A stretch of 64,000 nt of DNA from Catenaria anguillulae PL171 (lineage: Eukaryota; Blastocladiomycota; Blastocladiomycetes; Blastocladiales; Catenariaceae). The stretch covers positions 248,001-312,000 of the forward strand of contig MCFL01000031.1 of the NCBI GenBank assembly GCA_002102555.1. Direction: 5' to 3'. The position numbers and the translations under genes were made by a program. Positions 36,679 to 50,513 of this stretch are shown here, piece by piece. The notes beneath the pieces were generated by a model. The model worked only from the letters and a program-made list of their open reading frames with translations. It made no database searches and was not told the DNA's origin. Positions within the stretch are counted from its first letter, which is position 1. Each line of letters opens with the position of its first letter.

Positions 36679-37700
36679 TTATCGTAGACCGTTGAAACAA
36701 ACAGCTGCGCAACGGACACCAGCACTTGCACCGGCACTTTCACGCTTGCTCACTTGCCTCGTAGGCGCCACGCACGCAGCATCAATCCGCAATGCCCGAC
36801 CAAGGCCGTGCAGCACATGTCGAGTGGACAAGCGCAGGTTTGAATCAGTCTTGTGTGCCAGAGCGACCTTTGCGACGTTTCTTGCTGTCGGATGCCAACG
36901 AGTTGTCACGGTCGAGGTGGTCAGCGGCGCCATTGTGAGCCGAGAGAAGCGACCAGCAGGAATGTGGGTATCTGTACGGGTCGTATATCCTCGCTTGCTC
37001 GCGTTACACTTGACTGGTACATAGTACTTGAACTTGCCCTCGGGCAATTGCTCGTGATTGAGGACATGCTCGACTGCAAATGAGACAGGTTGCCTTTGAT
37101 AGGAACAAGCCGCAGATGAGGAAACGTGAGCGAGTAGGGCGTGGACCCATATGACGGGGATGCATGGCCCGTATCAGAACTAGACTGCCGAATGGCGCTC
37201 AGGCTACCAAAGTAGTGTCGCCCTTGATGATGCGGATGGGTGGTACCAAATGGTCAAGAGCCCTTGGGCGAACTGGAGTCAATCGTCGGGCATGTTGGGA
37301 CAGTGCTTGCCACCTTGCCATCTTGCCATCTTGAATGAGTCGAGCCCGTGTAGCAGTACCAGACAAGTGTCTTTCTGAATGAGCTGTGGAGAGGGCATCC
37401 TTGCGACACGCGTCAGGAACTATCAATACTTGCGGGAGATGGCGTCGGCATGTCAGTCACAGTGACCAACGGTGGAAATGCATGCAATTATGACGAGGAA
37501 GATGATGACTGACCCAAAGCACCAGCACCAATGGGTGTTTGCGACCAGCGTCCAACGCCAGTTCCGGCGCTGGCGCAAGGTTCGGCATCGGCAAACGGGG
37601 ATAGACGGCTGATGGCAAGTGCTGTACTTCACTTTCCAGCTGACGCAATGGAAGAAAAACTTGCAATTACAGGATGAACTGAAATCACAAAACAACAGCT
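36679..37700 (-). other. Unknown coding-like region X1
   Basis: Several minus-strand segments look coding (37666-37457, 37426-37199, 37047-36679). They include the motif AVEHVLNHEQLPEGKFKYY near 37075-37020. A related fragment occurs at 39540-39595, and the two differ by a one-base gap. No family is recognised and exon boundaries cannot be fixed. It may be a decayed gene. Confidence 0.28.
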
Positions 37701-39213
37701 CAGGAAATGGAGGACTCGTGGGACAAGTGATAGAAAAGGAGCGAATGACTCCATACTACAGCAACGCATCATGATTGGAAGATAAGACAGAAGGGGTACG
37801 TCTGTGTCTCTATGCAATACTTGCATCATCCACCAGCGCAAGCAAATGGAGGAAGCGCAAGGAAGGGTATGGGGATGAAGAAAAAGGAAAACAATCAGCA
37901 AAATGGGAGCAAGTGAGCAAATTGCAAAACATGGGCAAGAGCAGTCAAGAGTATCCAAAACGCCACAAACCCAGCACGACAAAGCATAGAATGCCCTCAC
38001 CAGCGAGAAGACAGAAATGAATAGGTAATCGAAATGAAAGAGGGCGACAGCAGACCAATGGTGTCAGGATATGAAAAGAAACAGAATGAAAGCACTTGAA
38101 TCAACATGAGCCGCGCGCTGGCAAACAAGGAGATGGTGAACGACTGACACGCAGAAAGCACAGTGCCAAAGCAAGCCAGCAAAAAAACAAACGTGGAAAA
38201 GAAACAGAGTGAGGGTAAGTAACTGCTCCAATCGTTGTGTAAGGATCAAGTACGGACAAGACTCAAGCTCATAGGCATCAACAAGAAAGCGCCAAACAGT
38301 TGAAACGGAAAGCTTGAAAAGGTATGGAAAGCGAAACACACCATGCAAGGAGGGGAAGGGGGGGGGGGGGAACAAACCAACCGCATCAGCGAAGAAGAAA
38401 AAAACGAGGAAAACAAAAGAAACAGAGTGAAAGCACTTGCTGCTCTGCACTGGGCGGACGATCATATCGGGTGCCATGTTTGTTACGCATAGCCCGCTCC
38501 CCACATCCCAGCACAATTGGGACTCATGGTGACGAATCAACATGAGCCGCTGGCAAACAAGGAGATCAAACGACTGACACGCACAAGGCACAATCACCAC
38601 GCCTCTTCAACCGTACCCGATGCTCCATTCCACATGCACCAAAGTGTCAAATGTCAAATATTCGCGCTTGTGGATCCATCGACTGGATGATACAGGACTG
38701 GGACATGCATCAACAATGCTTGCTCAATGACAATCGGGACAAGCAACAGAAGCACGCGTACCTTCACTCAACGCAAGCCTGGCCATGATTCGTGTCCCGA
38801 TAATGATGCTGACGCATGGTGGGTCGTGTCCTGTCCGTGTGCAGAAACGTGTGTACGCAGCAGCGCAGCGGGGGCAGTTGAAGAGGCGGCTGAAACAACA
38901 ACGTCGAGGTCATGTTCGCAACCGCATGCCGTCGTCAATCAAGCCGACCAGAGGCCTTGAAAGCACTTGCCAGCGACTTGCTTTGAGTTCGAGTGGGCAG
39001 TTTCACGTTGCGTCATCACACAAGCAAAACTGCGGACAGAATCAATCTGTAAATGACGGTATGGCGTATCGGCAGGAAAGGTAAGAATGCGTTCGAGCCA
39101 ATGAGTTGCACGAGTGATGAGAGTAACGCAAGGGAGCCGGGGGCGGATGGACCGGATCGGGGTGTCGATGTACGCCTATTGGAGGTATCATAGAAGCAAC
39201 TCCCTGGGTGGCT
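37700..39213. other. Purine-rich non-coding region with degenerate direct repeats
   Basis: On the plus strand 37.75-38.45 kb is rich in A and G. Related blocks recur: around 38100-38165 and 38535-38597 (both with GGCAAACAAGGAGAT and GACTGACACGCA), and GAAACAGA-TGAAAGCACTTG near 38078 and 38422. A run of 13 G lies at about 38358-38370. No gene is recognised. Confidence 0.5.
38100..38597 (+). repeat. Pair of diverged direct repeats about 430 bases apart
   Basis: The units at 38100-38165 and 38535-38597 share ATCAACATGAGCCGC, GGCAAACAAGGAGAT and CGACTGACACGCA, separated by small indels. A shorter shared block precedes the first unit and recurs at 38422. The pattern suggests an old tandem duplication of about 430 bases. 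Confidence 0.6.
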
Positions 39214-39760
39214 TCAAATATCCGTCAGGTTTGCCTGAGGGCGTTGACAGGATGTGAACCTGCAAGGCGATGAACGGTGGAGGCTGGGGTCAGTGCCCAC
39301 ACGCAAAGTGGCAGAGAATGTGTGCTGGAAAGGATTGCGCAGAGTAGAGATGGAGTTTTCAGTGGTTCTTGCTGTTGGATCGGATGATTTAATTGGGAAT
39401 CGATCTGTAATTGCAGAGAGCGATATATCCCTCAGGTGTACATAGGTGTGGGTCAAAGTCGTGGTGGCGTCAATGAGGCGAGCCAGACGCGAACACGATT
39501 GACGCGTTGACTTGGAAGCGGGTGACTGAGGACACGCTCAACCGCAAACGAAGACAGGTTGCCTTTGATGGGGTGAGCGATTAGGGCGTGGACCCCTTTC
39601 TTCTGTGGGGGGTAGGGAGGGGAGGTCTGAACAACGACCCTTCTGAATTAACCTCTGCCCTCGACCCCCACATCGTTACTAGGTACATGCCTAGTTTATG
39701 TGCGACTACATGCAGACAAAAGAGGCTCTCGACCGCCATCTTTTCACCTGTTTTGCATGA
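39214..39760 (-). other. Unknown region X2, partial copy of X1
   Basis: The stretch 39540-39595 resembles 37074-37146: both contain GACAGGTTGCCTTTGAT and GCGTGGACCC in the same order. On the minus strand it reads IKGNLSSFAVERVLSH. It looks like a remnant of the same unknown gene. Confidence 0.35.
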
Positions 39761-40016
39761 ATTACAGAGTCACAAATGATTCCACATGACAAGTTGTCTC
39801 CCTTCCCGTCCTTGCCTATCCGTTCCACCATCGAGACAGAAGCATAGGATATCAGGGAAACAGGCCCGGGCCAAGTAAATCATGAATCATGCATTGATGA
39901 TTGGATTGAGTGTGGCTACATACTCTTCGTGTATGACTGTATTGATCCTTTTCAACTTGATAGGCAATTATCCCCGTTGGTATGACTGGGCAACCTTGAA
40001 CGCTAGCAGACTAGTA

Positions 40017-41147
40017 CTAGCCGCGGCACTCATGTGGCCACTTGCCGACCTTGAAATGGTGCGCCTGGTCATGATCCAAACACCGCCATTAACGCATGCG
40101 CTGGCCATCACGGTCACCGGCATGGCCGAGGTAATCAAGTATGGGCCAGAGGGAACGAGCAGGTCATGGTCAGAAAGAGCTTGGTGCAGTGTGCCCCATG
40201 TTCCGAAACCCTCGCATGAATCATATCTACGTACCAGCTTCTGGGTCGAGACACAAGTTCCAATCACGGACTGGCATGATCGTGTGTGGGCTGCGGTGAC
40301 TGATATCCCCACGCAGGTGCCACAGTTGAGCGCCGCCCGTGTTGCTATACACGCATAAATACAATTTGGGTGTCAGTAAACCATGCGCGCCTCAGTGCCG
40401 ATTGACAGCCAGAGTTGGCGTATTAGCGACGCACCATTCCCACCAACGAACACTTTGGCCTTCGTATGCGATCTGTCACACGCGTGCAATGGCGTCCACC
40501 CGAGCTGTGGAATCGAAGACATGAACGAACCCCATGAGGAACGTCGAGGCAGAGTCTCTCATTGTTGGGCCGCTTCGAAAAGATCCTGGTGAATGTCCTG
40601 GTGTAATAAGTGACCCGATCTGGTTGCGGATCCCCATACGATTGGAATTCGAAATACTGAGCATGTCGACAATCGACAAGGACAATGTTGCATGTAAGTG
40701 AGGACAAGGCAAACAGTCTGTCAAAACGAAAAAGATGGAAAACAATCCTGAGCGTGCGGGTTCAAGTTGCACCGCCACATTTGTGCATCGGCCGATAACG
40801 AGGTTTTCCGGCCTTGCTCGCCGTCCAGGCAGCGCCGAGTTGCCACGTTGATGATACAGCCGCCTCTGTTAATACTCGATTATTTCGCATTGGTGAGGTT
40901 CAAGGACACGAATGAGCGCCAGTCACCTCCATCACGCACCCGTCCGGATACCACTGGGCGGGACCCTTCGATTCCGGCTTGGCGATAGACAACTTGGCAG
41001 TTGAATTTTTCCCATGTCGTTGGGTTGCGGCAACGGAGCAGTCAAGTTGTTGTTGAGCATGGGCAAGGTCGGCGAAGCAGCCGTCTGGCCGATGGCCAGG
41101 ACAGCCAAGGCCAGGGCAACTTTGAAGCAAAGTGGTAAAGAAAACAT
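40017..41147 (-). pseudogene. Secreted beta-trefoil protein, copy B
   Basis: Paralogue of the gene at 31869-32999 with the same exon order. It starts MFSLPLCFKVALALAVLAIG (signal peptide), and the first exon ends QWYPDG at a donor near 40950. The second exon is open: NVATRRCLDGEQGRKT, then ADAQMWRCN. Later segments give ERLCLDVPHGV and WNLCLDPEAG. The last exon has a TAA stop at 40091-40089 just before WRCLDHDQAHHF, where copy A has leucine. Exon 1 also seems to lack one base near 41021. Copies A and B are therefore damaged at different places. Sugar binding is inferred, not shown. Confidence 0.5.
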
Positions 41148-41908
41148 GGCAGGTTGTTCGTAGTTGTGAATCTGGTGAGAATCAAGCTCGTCTCCCAAGC
41201 AGTTCACAGTGCACGGCAAGGACTACGCTGGCCGGCGGGACCGGCCCACTATATGAGTGTGGCGGCTGCAAATGGGACGATGAGGCGATGAGGCATGTCG
41301 GTACACAGGTGTATGGTCCGAGTCGGCCGGCTCGAATGTGGCGAAAGGTCTAAGCGGCATTTGCTTTGTTTCACGTGTGTTGCTCTCACGCACGCTTTTC
41401 AAGACTGCCTTGTGGACATCCTCTTTGTACCTCTGTGGACATGGTCTGACTGACAGCGCATCATCCAGCCGATTGACAGCCGGCCTGGGCCGTAACTCCG
41501 GCCGGTGGTTCAGGGAGCGATGACGGTGATGGATGCTGCGAGTGTGCAACTACCTGCAGGTGGGTTCTCTGCAGCAGGCGTTGTGGTGGGCCATCCAAGT
41601 GGCCGTGTGAACCTTGGTAAGAAATGGCATGAGTGAGGAAAGCGTTTCTTCATTCCGACGGCACTCCGGGCAGCGCCCTCAGCCAAAGATCCAAGTGATA
41701 CTGCCCACATGTTTTCGCGGGGCAAATGTGTAACAATGAAAGCAAGACAAGAATGAGCAGATGCGGGCGACAAGGAACGGTCGACCGACCCATACAAGAA
41801 ACTGAAAAGGAAACTAACGAGGACACAAAGACACATTCAAGGAAAAGAAAAAAGAGATGGGGTAGGACAAACGACAAAAAGAGAAAACGGGCGGCAAAAC
41901 ACAAAAGC
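41148..41908. other. Intergenic, upstream of trefoil B and downstream of SDHA
   Basis: Between the trefoil B start and the SDHA stop. A possible TATA-like CTATATGAG lies near 41252 on the plus strand. No gene is recognised. Confidence 0.4.
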
Positions 41909-43954
41909 TCAGTAACACGCTTGGCGGGCGGCACAGGCTTGCACTCGTCCGCGTCCAAGGTGGTCTCCAACAACTGCGCGGTACTTGAGCGTCGTCTGCA
42001 ACGACTCCTCGTCGTGCCACGACAAGGTGTGCTTCATCCAGTTCTCGTCATCACGCTCCTTGTAATCCTCGCGGGCATGTGCGCCGCGCGACTCCTTGCG
42101 TGCTGCCGCAGAGTACATTGTTTGAACGGCATTGGTCAACAAGTTTTGCAACTCGAGCGTCTCGACCAAATCCGTGTTCCAAATGAGGCCCTTGTCCGTG
42201 ACCTTGACGTCGCGGAACGTCTTTGCCACCTCGTCAATCTTGCCAACGCCCTCGTCGAGCGATTCTTGGGTGCGGAACACGGCCGCATCGCATGCATCAC
42301 CTTTTGCATGTTGAGGCGAATCGAGGCCGTCGACAGCGAGCCCGAGGCGTTGCGCAACTTGTCGAGGTTGGTGAGCGACTCGAGACCAGCGTCCTTTGGT
42401 GCGGGCGCGTGCGGCGTGTTGGGCTGCAAGGTTTCGGCAATGTGCAAGGCACACGCGCGACCAAACACGACAATGTCGAGCAACGAGTTGGCGCCCAAGC
42501 GGTTGGCACCGTGCACAGAAACACAGGCGGCCTCACCGGCAGCGTACAGACCCTCGACAATGGCCTCCTTGCCCGTGGCCTTGTCAACCGTGAGCACTTG
42601 GCCTTGGTAGTTGGTCGGGATACCACCCATGTTGTAGTGGACCGTCGGGATCACGGGAATGGGCTCCTTGGTCACATCGACACCGGCGAAAATGGCGGCC
42701 GTCTCGGAAATGCCGGGCAAGCGCTCGCGCAAGATTTCCTTGGGCAAGTGCGACAGCTGCAAGTGGATGTGGTCTGCTCTGGGCCCACGCCGCGGCCGGC
42801 ACGGATTTCCATGGTCATGGACCGCGACACAACGTCGCGCGACGCCAAGTCCTTTGCAGTGGGAGCGTACCGGGACATGAATGGCTCGCCCTTGGAGTTG
42901 AGCAGAATACCACCCTCACCGCGGGCACCTTCGGTGATGAGGCACCCAGAACCGTAGATACCGGTCGGGTGGAATTGGACAAACTCGAGATCTTGGAGGG
43001 GCAGACCGGCACGGGCAACCATGGCGTTACCGTCACCAGTGCAGGTGTGTGCCGACGTGCACGAGAAGTAGGCGCGGCCGTAGCCACCCGTGGCGAGTAC
43101 GGTCTTGTGCGAGAAGAAGCGGTGGATCGAGCCGTCTTCCATGCACAGGGCAGTCACACCAATGCACTTGCCCTCGTGCATGATGAGGTCAGGGCAAAGT
43201 ACTCGATAAAGTAGTTTGTGTTGTACCGGAGCGACTGGCCGTAGAGCGTGTGCAAGATGGCGTGGCCCGTGCGATCGGCCACGGCAGCACACCGGTACGC
43301 TTGCCCACCTTTACCGTACTCGAGCGACTGACCACCAAACGCACGCTGGTAAATCTTGCCCTCCTTTGTCCGTGAAAAGGGGACACCGTACTGCTCGAGC
43401 TCAATCACGGTGCGCGGAGCTTCCTTGCACATGTAGTGAATGGCGTCCTGGTCGCCGAGCCAATCCGAGCCCTTGACCGTATCGTACATGTGCCAGCGCC
43501 AATCGTCCTTTGTCATGTTGCCAAGTGCAGCATTGATACCGCCCTGAGCAGCAACCGTGTGGGAGCGGGTCGGGAAGAGTTTGGAGATGCAGGCCACGTT
43601 GAGCCCGGCTTCGGCAAGACCAAAGGCGGCGCGAAGGCCAGAGCCGCCGGCACCGACAACAATGGCATCGTACTGGTGGTCGACGACCTGGTAGGGCAGC
43701 GTCGAGGTCGGGTGTTGTTGTTGATCTTGAGCTCGGCGTGTTGGGCGCGCAGAGGGTTGGAGGCGAGGACTTGGGCGCGGAGGGCCGTGGAGGAGAAGGC
43801 GCGGGCTGTGGTGTATTTTTTTTTTGGACCATGAAGAAGGGGTTAGTTGTCGAATGGAAAAATGGCCGATAGCCATATTGACAGGACCAGGGCATACCCG
43901 ACAGGGGCGAGGTGCGGCGGCGGCCTTGCGAGCCAAGTTGCGGAGCGAGTACAT
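41909..43954 (-). CDS. SDHA: Succinate dehydrogenase flavoprotein subunit, frame-broken
   Basis: Complex II catalytic subunit of the mitochondrial inner membrane; oxidises succinate to fumarate through covalent FAD. Exon 1 (43954-43898) encodes the presequence start [19 protein letters not shown], and an intron with a CTAAC branch ends at 43806. FAD-binding [20 protein letters not shown] is followed by SHTVAAQGG with the flavin-linked histidine, then [18 protein letters not shown] and [11 protein letters not shown], covering the whole enzyme. The frame shifts near 43707, 43190, 42774, 42290, 41972 and 41914, always needing added bases; correction gives the conserved FALDL, PEQDH, DAAVFR and final KRVY. 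A core gene broken this often suggests sequence error. Head-to-head with GluRS. Confidence 0.88.
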
Positions 43955-44309
43955 TGTGAATGAGTGATCTGAGCTGGCGTGCGTATTTTGGTTTGGGGAT
44001 GGCGGGAGAGAGGAAGGAATACGCCAGCGCTCTTGATACTGACTGGATTGCATTGAAGAGAAAGGCAAGAGCAAGAATCAGAGGCGTCAGGATGGCAAAG
44101 ATCACGATCGCTTGCAACTGCATCTGTGTCCCGATCCGTTCCGATTCGATCCAAAGTGGTTGACATCACATCGCAACCAACAGAGGCCGCCGATCTTGCC
44201 TTGAGCACCCACTAACCTGTCTTGTCGTCTGTTCGTCTGTTCACGTTCCAAGAATGGGAACGGCAGTTACAGTTACTCTTGCCAGACGTATACCCATGTA
44301 TATCCAATA
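43955..44309. promoter_or_regulatory. Shared SDHA / GluRS promoter region
   Basis: About 355 bases separate the divergent start codons of SDHA and the glutamyl-tRNA synthetase gene. Both products act in mitochondria, so joint control is plausible. No specific factor site is recognised. Confidence 0.45.
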
Positions 44310-45880
44310 ATGAGTGCGATTCGCGTCCGCTTTGCGCCCTCGCCAACGGGCAGCCTCCACCTCGGCGGCCTGCGCACCGCTCTCTACAACTACCTGCTGT
44401 CTCGCTCCCAGCTTGCCCAGGGCAACGGCAAGTTCATTCTGCGCATCGAAGACACGGACCAGTCGCGCCTCGTCCCTGGCGCCACCCACCAGCTCATCCG
44501 CGACCTCGAATGGGCCGGCCTTCCCTTTGACGAAGGCCCCGGCAAGCCCAGCAGCGTTGGCCCTTTTGTCCAGTCGCAGCGCCTTGAGCTGTACCGCAAG
44601 TACGCACACCAACTGGTTGCCCAAGGGCATGCATACAAGTGCTACTGCTCGCCACGCAATCCCTCCTCAGCCGCGACCACGCCCAACTCGACAGGATACG
44701 ACGGCACATGCCGCGACCTGTCGCAAAAGCAGCTCGATCTGCACGCTGGCCAACCGTTTGTGATCCGATTCCGTTCGCCTCGATCGGGGCTCAACACTTT
44801 TTTCGACCACACCTTCAAACACATCTCGGTCGACCAGTCGACGCTCGACGACATTGTCCTGCTCAAATCCGACGGGTGGCCCACATATCACTTGGCGTCG
44901 GTTGTTGACGACCACCTCATGGGTATCTCGCACGTCATGCGCGGCCACGAGTGGCTCCCCTCCACCCCGAAACACATCTTGCTCTATCAAGCATTTGGCT
45001 GGAACCCGCCCCAATGGGTTCATTTACCGCTCCTGCTCAACAAGGAGCGCAAGAAATTAAGCAAGCGCGAGGGCGACAAGGGCTTGGGCGCGTACGTGAG
45101 CCGGTTCAGGGATGAAGGGTATCATCCAGAGGCCTTGCTCAACTTTATCGGGTTGCTTGGGTGGACGGCAAACAGGAACAAGGAGGTCTTGACTGTCAAG
45201 GAGATGCAAGAGCAGTTTGGCCTCGAGCGCTTGCATGTCTCCCCGGCCGTGGTCGACTTGGACCGCTTGGATTGGCTGCAGAAATCGCATTTCTCGGCGC
45301 TTGCTGCTGCGAGTGATGCAGCGCTCGTGCGCGAGTTGAAGCAACGGTTGATGGAAGCGTATCCAGAGGCGATTCCTCCGGCGCTGCTCTCGAATGCATA
45401 CTTGCGAGACGTGCTCAAGCTCATCTCTGTACGTTCAAGACAGCCTTGATATCCCCAATGTCAAAAGAACTCACCCCTCTCTCCCTCTCTTTGCTTTGAC
45501 AGACTCGCCTCCACCGTACTGCCGACATCACACACAAATCGCCCTACTTTTGGCTCGACCCCGACTTTTCCTCGCCCACATCCGACGCCGCACAACTCGC
45601 CGCTTCCATTCCCAATCTGCCTCAAGTCGCACAAACCACACTGGATCTGTGGACGCAGCCCGACAACTGGCCAGCAAATGCGGCACAAGTCAATGAGGCG
45701 CTGCCAAGGATCGCCGAGCAGGTCGGCATGTCCAAGAATGTGACCATGCTTGCCCTGCGGTGCATGGTGACGGGCACGCGGGTTGGCGCGGGGTTGGCAG
45801 ATACGGTGCTGTTGCTGGGCAGGGAGGCAGTTGAGAGGCGGATTCGCAAGCATGTTTGGATCGCGAGTGAAAGAGAGTAA
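44310..45880 (+). CDS. EARS2: Glutamyl-tRNA synthetase, bacterial/mitochondrial type
   Basis: Class Ic aminoacyl-tRNA synthetase charging tRNA-Glu, expected in mitochondria because it is of bacterial type. Exons 44310-45428 and 45503-45880 join in phase to about 498 residues. The N-terminus MSAIRVRFAPSPTGSLHLGG contains the HIGH-like SLHLGG, and the KMSKS-like loop is KLSKREGDK. A cysteine-bearing YKCYCS element follows the acceptor-binding part. The C-terminal anticodon-binding domain is in exon 2 (SPYFWLDPDF...MLALRCMVTG). No clear presequence precedes the catalytic domain; targeting may use an internal signal or another start. The frame is clean. Confidence 0.92.
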
Positions 45881-46707
45881 ACGTGTAGGATGTATTTATT
45901 GCACTCGGCACAGTGTATAGACATTCCAAAGTGGATAGGCGACAACAGTTGACCAAGCAGGCAGCAGTTGACTGGGACGAGGCGGTCCCCAGATCCAAGA
46001 ATGCACAATGCACGCACCCACCGATTCAAACACGAGAAAAAGGGGCAAGTTGAGGCAGCGCCCACTGCTCTGCACACCTGTCAATCGCAAAACACAAGTC
46101 ACTGCGAACGACGACGAATCCACCACAAAGCAGACCGCAGTACTCTGCGCATTCCGACCCAAAGCGCCAGCGCCTTGCGATCGCCCACCCCTCAACGCCG
46201 CCCTTTTGTGCCTGCTCCTCGGCCCAGCGACGGCGAGCCTGCCTGCCTTTTGCCAGCCAACATTCCAACCCCCGAGCACCCAGCCAGTCCCTCCTGCCGA
46301 CCGCTTGGTTGTCTGGACCACTCGCTCGAAACGACAACCAGCATATCCGTTGGTTGGCGCTTGACTCTGGATCTATCTGGTTGGACTTCGTAGGCCAGCC
46401 GCTTGCCTTCCCGTGCAGCATTGCTTGATCGCACAGCACACCGCTAGCGAGCAGCCAAACCCAAACCAAGGTCTCGTCGTCTTTATCGCACGCCCACACG
46501 CTCTTCCGGCACCTCGTTTGGTTCCGCTCCGCTCGACAAGCCTGTCCGCTCGATAGCCCTTGAGCGGTGACTGACAACTTCCAATTCGAGGTGTGTGTTT
46601 GTCCCTCCACTTGACCTTGGACGGATTTGCTTGCAGAGTTGTGTTGACCAGAGCGTCCATCAACCAACAAAAAAGTATTCACCTTTCATTCCTCTTCAAA
46701 CATTGCA
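45881..46707. other. Intergenic upstream of the SRPK gene
   Basis: The stretch holds the 3' flank of GluRS and the promoter and leader of the kinase gene. Open frames on both strands have no recognised motif. Confidence 0.4.
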
Positions 46708-49041
<2,334 letters not shown>

Positions 49042-49879
49042 GGCGATGGCAAACGCCCCGGGGGGACGAGGGCGGAAAGGCGTTCTACTGTTCTTTCGGC
49101 ATATTGTGTGTTTTTCCTTTTGTACTCCTCTCTTCTTCGCCACCCACATGCTTCACCCCATATGCATACCTTTCGGCCCCTTCTTTTTTTTCTTTTGTTC
49201 TTTTTTCTTTTTGCCCACCCTCCCTCTTTGCGTCCCCTTTTCAACCGCGTGTATTGCTCCCTGGCTGGCCACCACCCAACATCTTTCCCCGCCTCCTAGA
49301 CTCGGTTTTTTATTTTCCTGCTTCTTTTCTCGCCCCATCGTCCCCTGCCGCATTGCCCATCCCTTGGATCCCGTCCCGCCCCGCCCCGCCAACTTGTTAC
49401 GAATAAGTGTCCTCATCCCATTTGTTGCTTGGACGTCAGCAATGATTCCCCTGTCCGCGCCAATCTTGCTCCTAGCTATCGTTTTCCTGTGCTTTCTGTG
49501 TTGCGTTTGCGGTTGTGGGTTTTCTTTCGCTTTTTTTTTGTTTTTGCCCCCGTTTTTGCCTCTTGCTCCATTTTGTTTTTCACCCTCTGTTGGTTGTCTC
49601 TATGTTGCCCAAAACACCCGCCTACATATTTTCTAGCGTCCGTTTTTCTCAAGAATCAAGTGTTATCTGTTTGGAGACATTTGGTTGAATATGTACCTCT
49701 ACTACTGGCAGACAAGTTGAACTTTCGAGATACGGTTGCAACGTACAAATTCATGATGAGAATCAAGGTCGCAATGTGACAAACCAACCCAACCTCATGT
49801 GTATGACAATAGAAACAAGAAACAAACTAGAGGCGATCCCCGCGACTCGACACTTGCACTTGATGCAGCCGCGGTGGTT
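49042..49879. other. Pyrimidine-rich 3' region between SRPK and ACP
   Basis: The plus strand from about 49090 to 49640 is strongly C/T-rich with several T runs. Long open frames in it (for example 49019-49636) are products of this bias: mostly Phe, Leu, Pro and Ser with no motif. No gene is called. Confidence 0.5.
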
Positions 49880-50513
49880 TCAGTAAGCGTCCTGGCGTGC
49901 GGCAATGTAGTCGATGGCTTGCTTGACCGTCATGATGGAATCGGCATCCTTGTCCGAGATCTCAATGGCAAACTCTTCCTCAATGGCCATGACAACCTCG
50001 ACCGTGTCGAGCGAGTCGAGACCAAGGTCCTTGGTGAAGTGCGACTCGGAAGTGACCTATATGACCGGGAATGGAAAGCGAGAGCGTCGTCGGTGAGTGT
50101 TTATGAGAACGGAATCAATCAAGGATTGGAATCGGTGGGTGGCAGACAAACACGGCCAAGGGCGAGGCGGGAAACACTTGTGTGTGTGTATGTGTGTAGC
50201 TTGCACCTGCTCGCCCGCCATGAATCGCCAAGCCCCGGGTTGGACGGCTTTGGGCCAGGCGAGACTAACGGCGAGACTTGCAACAGATGAGCAACAGATG
50301 AGCAATGGGGGCCAATGCACGCACCTCAGCAGATGCAACCTTGTCGAATCCACGGATCAGGTCAATGATGCGCTTCTCAATCTCTTGGCGCTCGAGCGCT
50401 CCCGAGGCGTACGACCGAGCAAACAGGGCTGGGCCAACTTGGCGGCCAGCGGCAACCATGGCTGCGGCGCGCAGGGGCTGGGTCTTGGGGAGGAGGGCGC
50501 GGAGGGCAAACAT
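49880..50513 (-). CDS. ACP1: Mitochondrial acyl carrier protein
   Basis: Carries acyl chains on 4'-phosphopantetheine for mitochondrial fatty-acid and lipoate synthesis, and is also a complex I and iron-sulfur assembly partner. Exons 50513-50325 and 50056-49880 join in phase, giving 121 residues. Exon 1 encodes a presequence ([20 protein letters not shown]) and the first helix, [14 protein letters not shown]. Exon 2 gives [19 protein letters not shown] with the DSL serine that takes the pantetheine arm, then [14 protein letters not shown] and TVKQAIDYI. The intron is 268 bases, longer than usual here. Confidence 0.93.

Noticed and set aside
37629-38600. Minus-strand hydrophobic frames as membrane proteins
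   Set aside because: The Phe/Leu/Cys-rich reading reflects purine-rich plus-strand repeats, and the two frames simply repeat each other.
26107-41147. Transposon explanation for the accessory region
   Set aside because: No transposase, reverse transcriptase or integrase motif, terminal inverted repeat or LTR was recognised.
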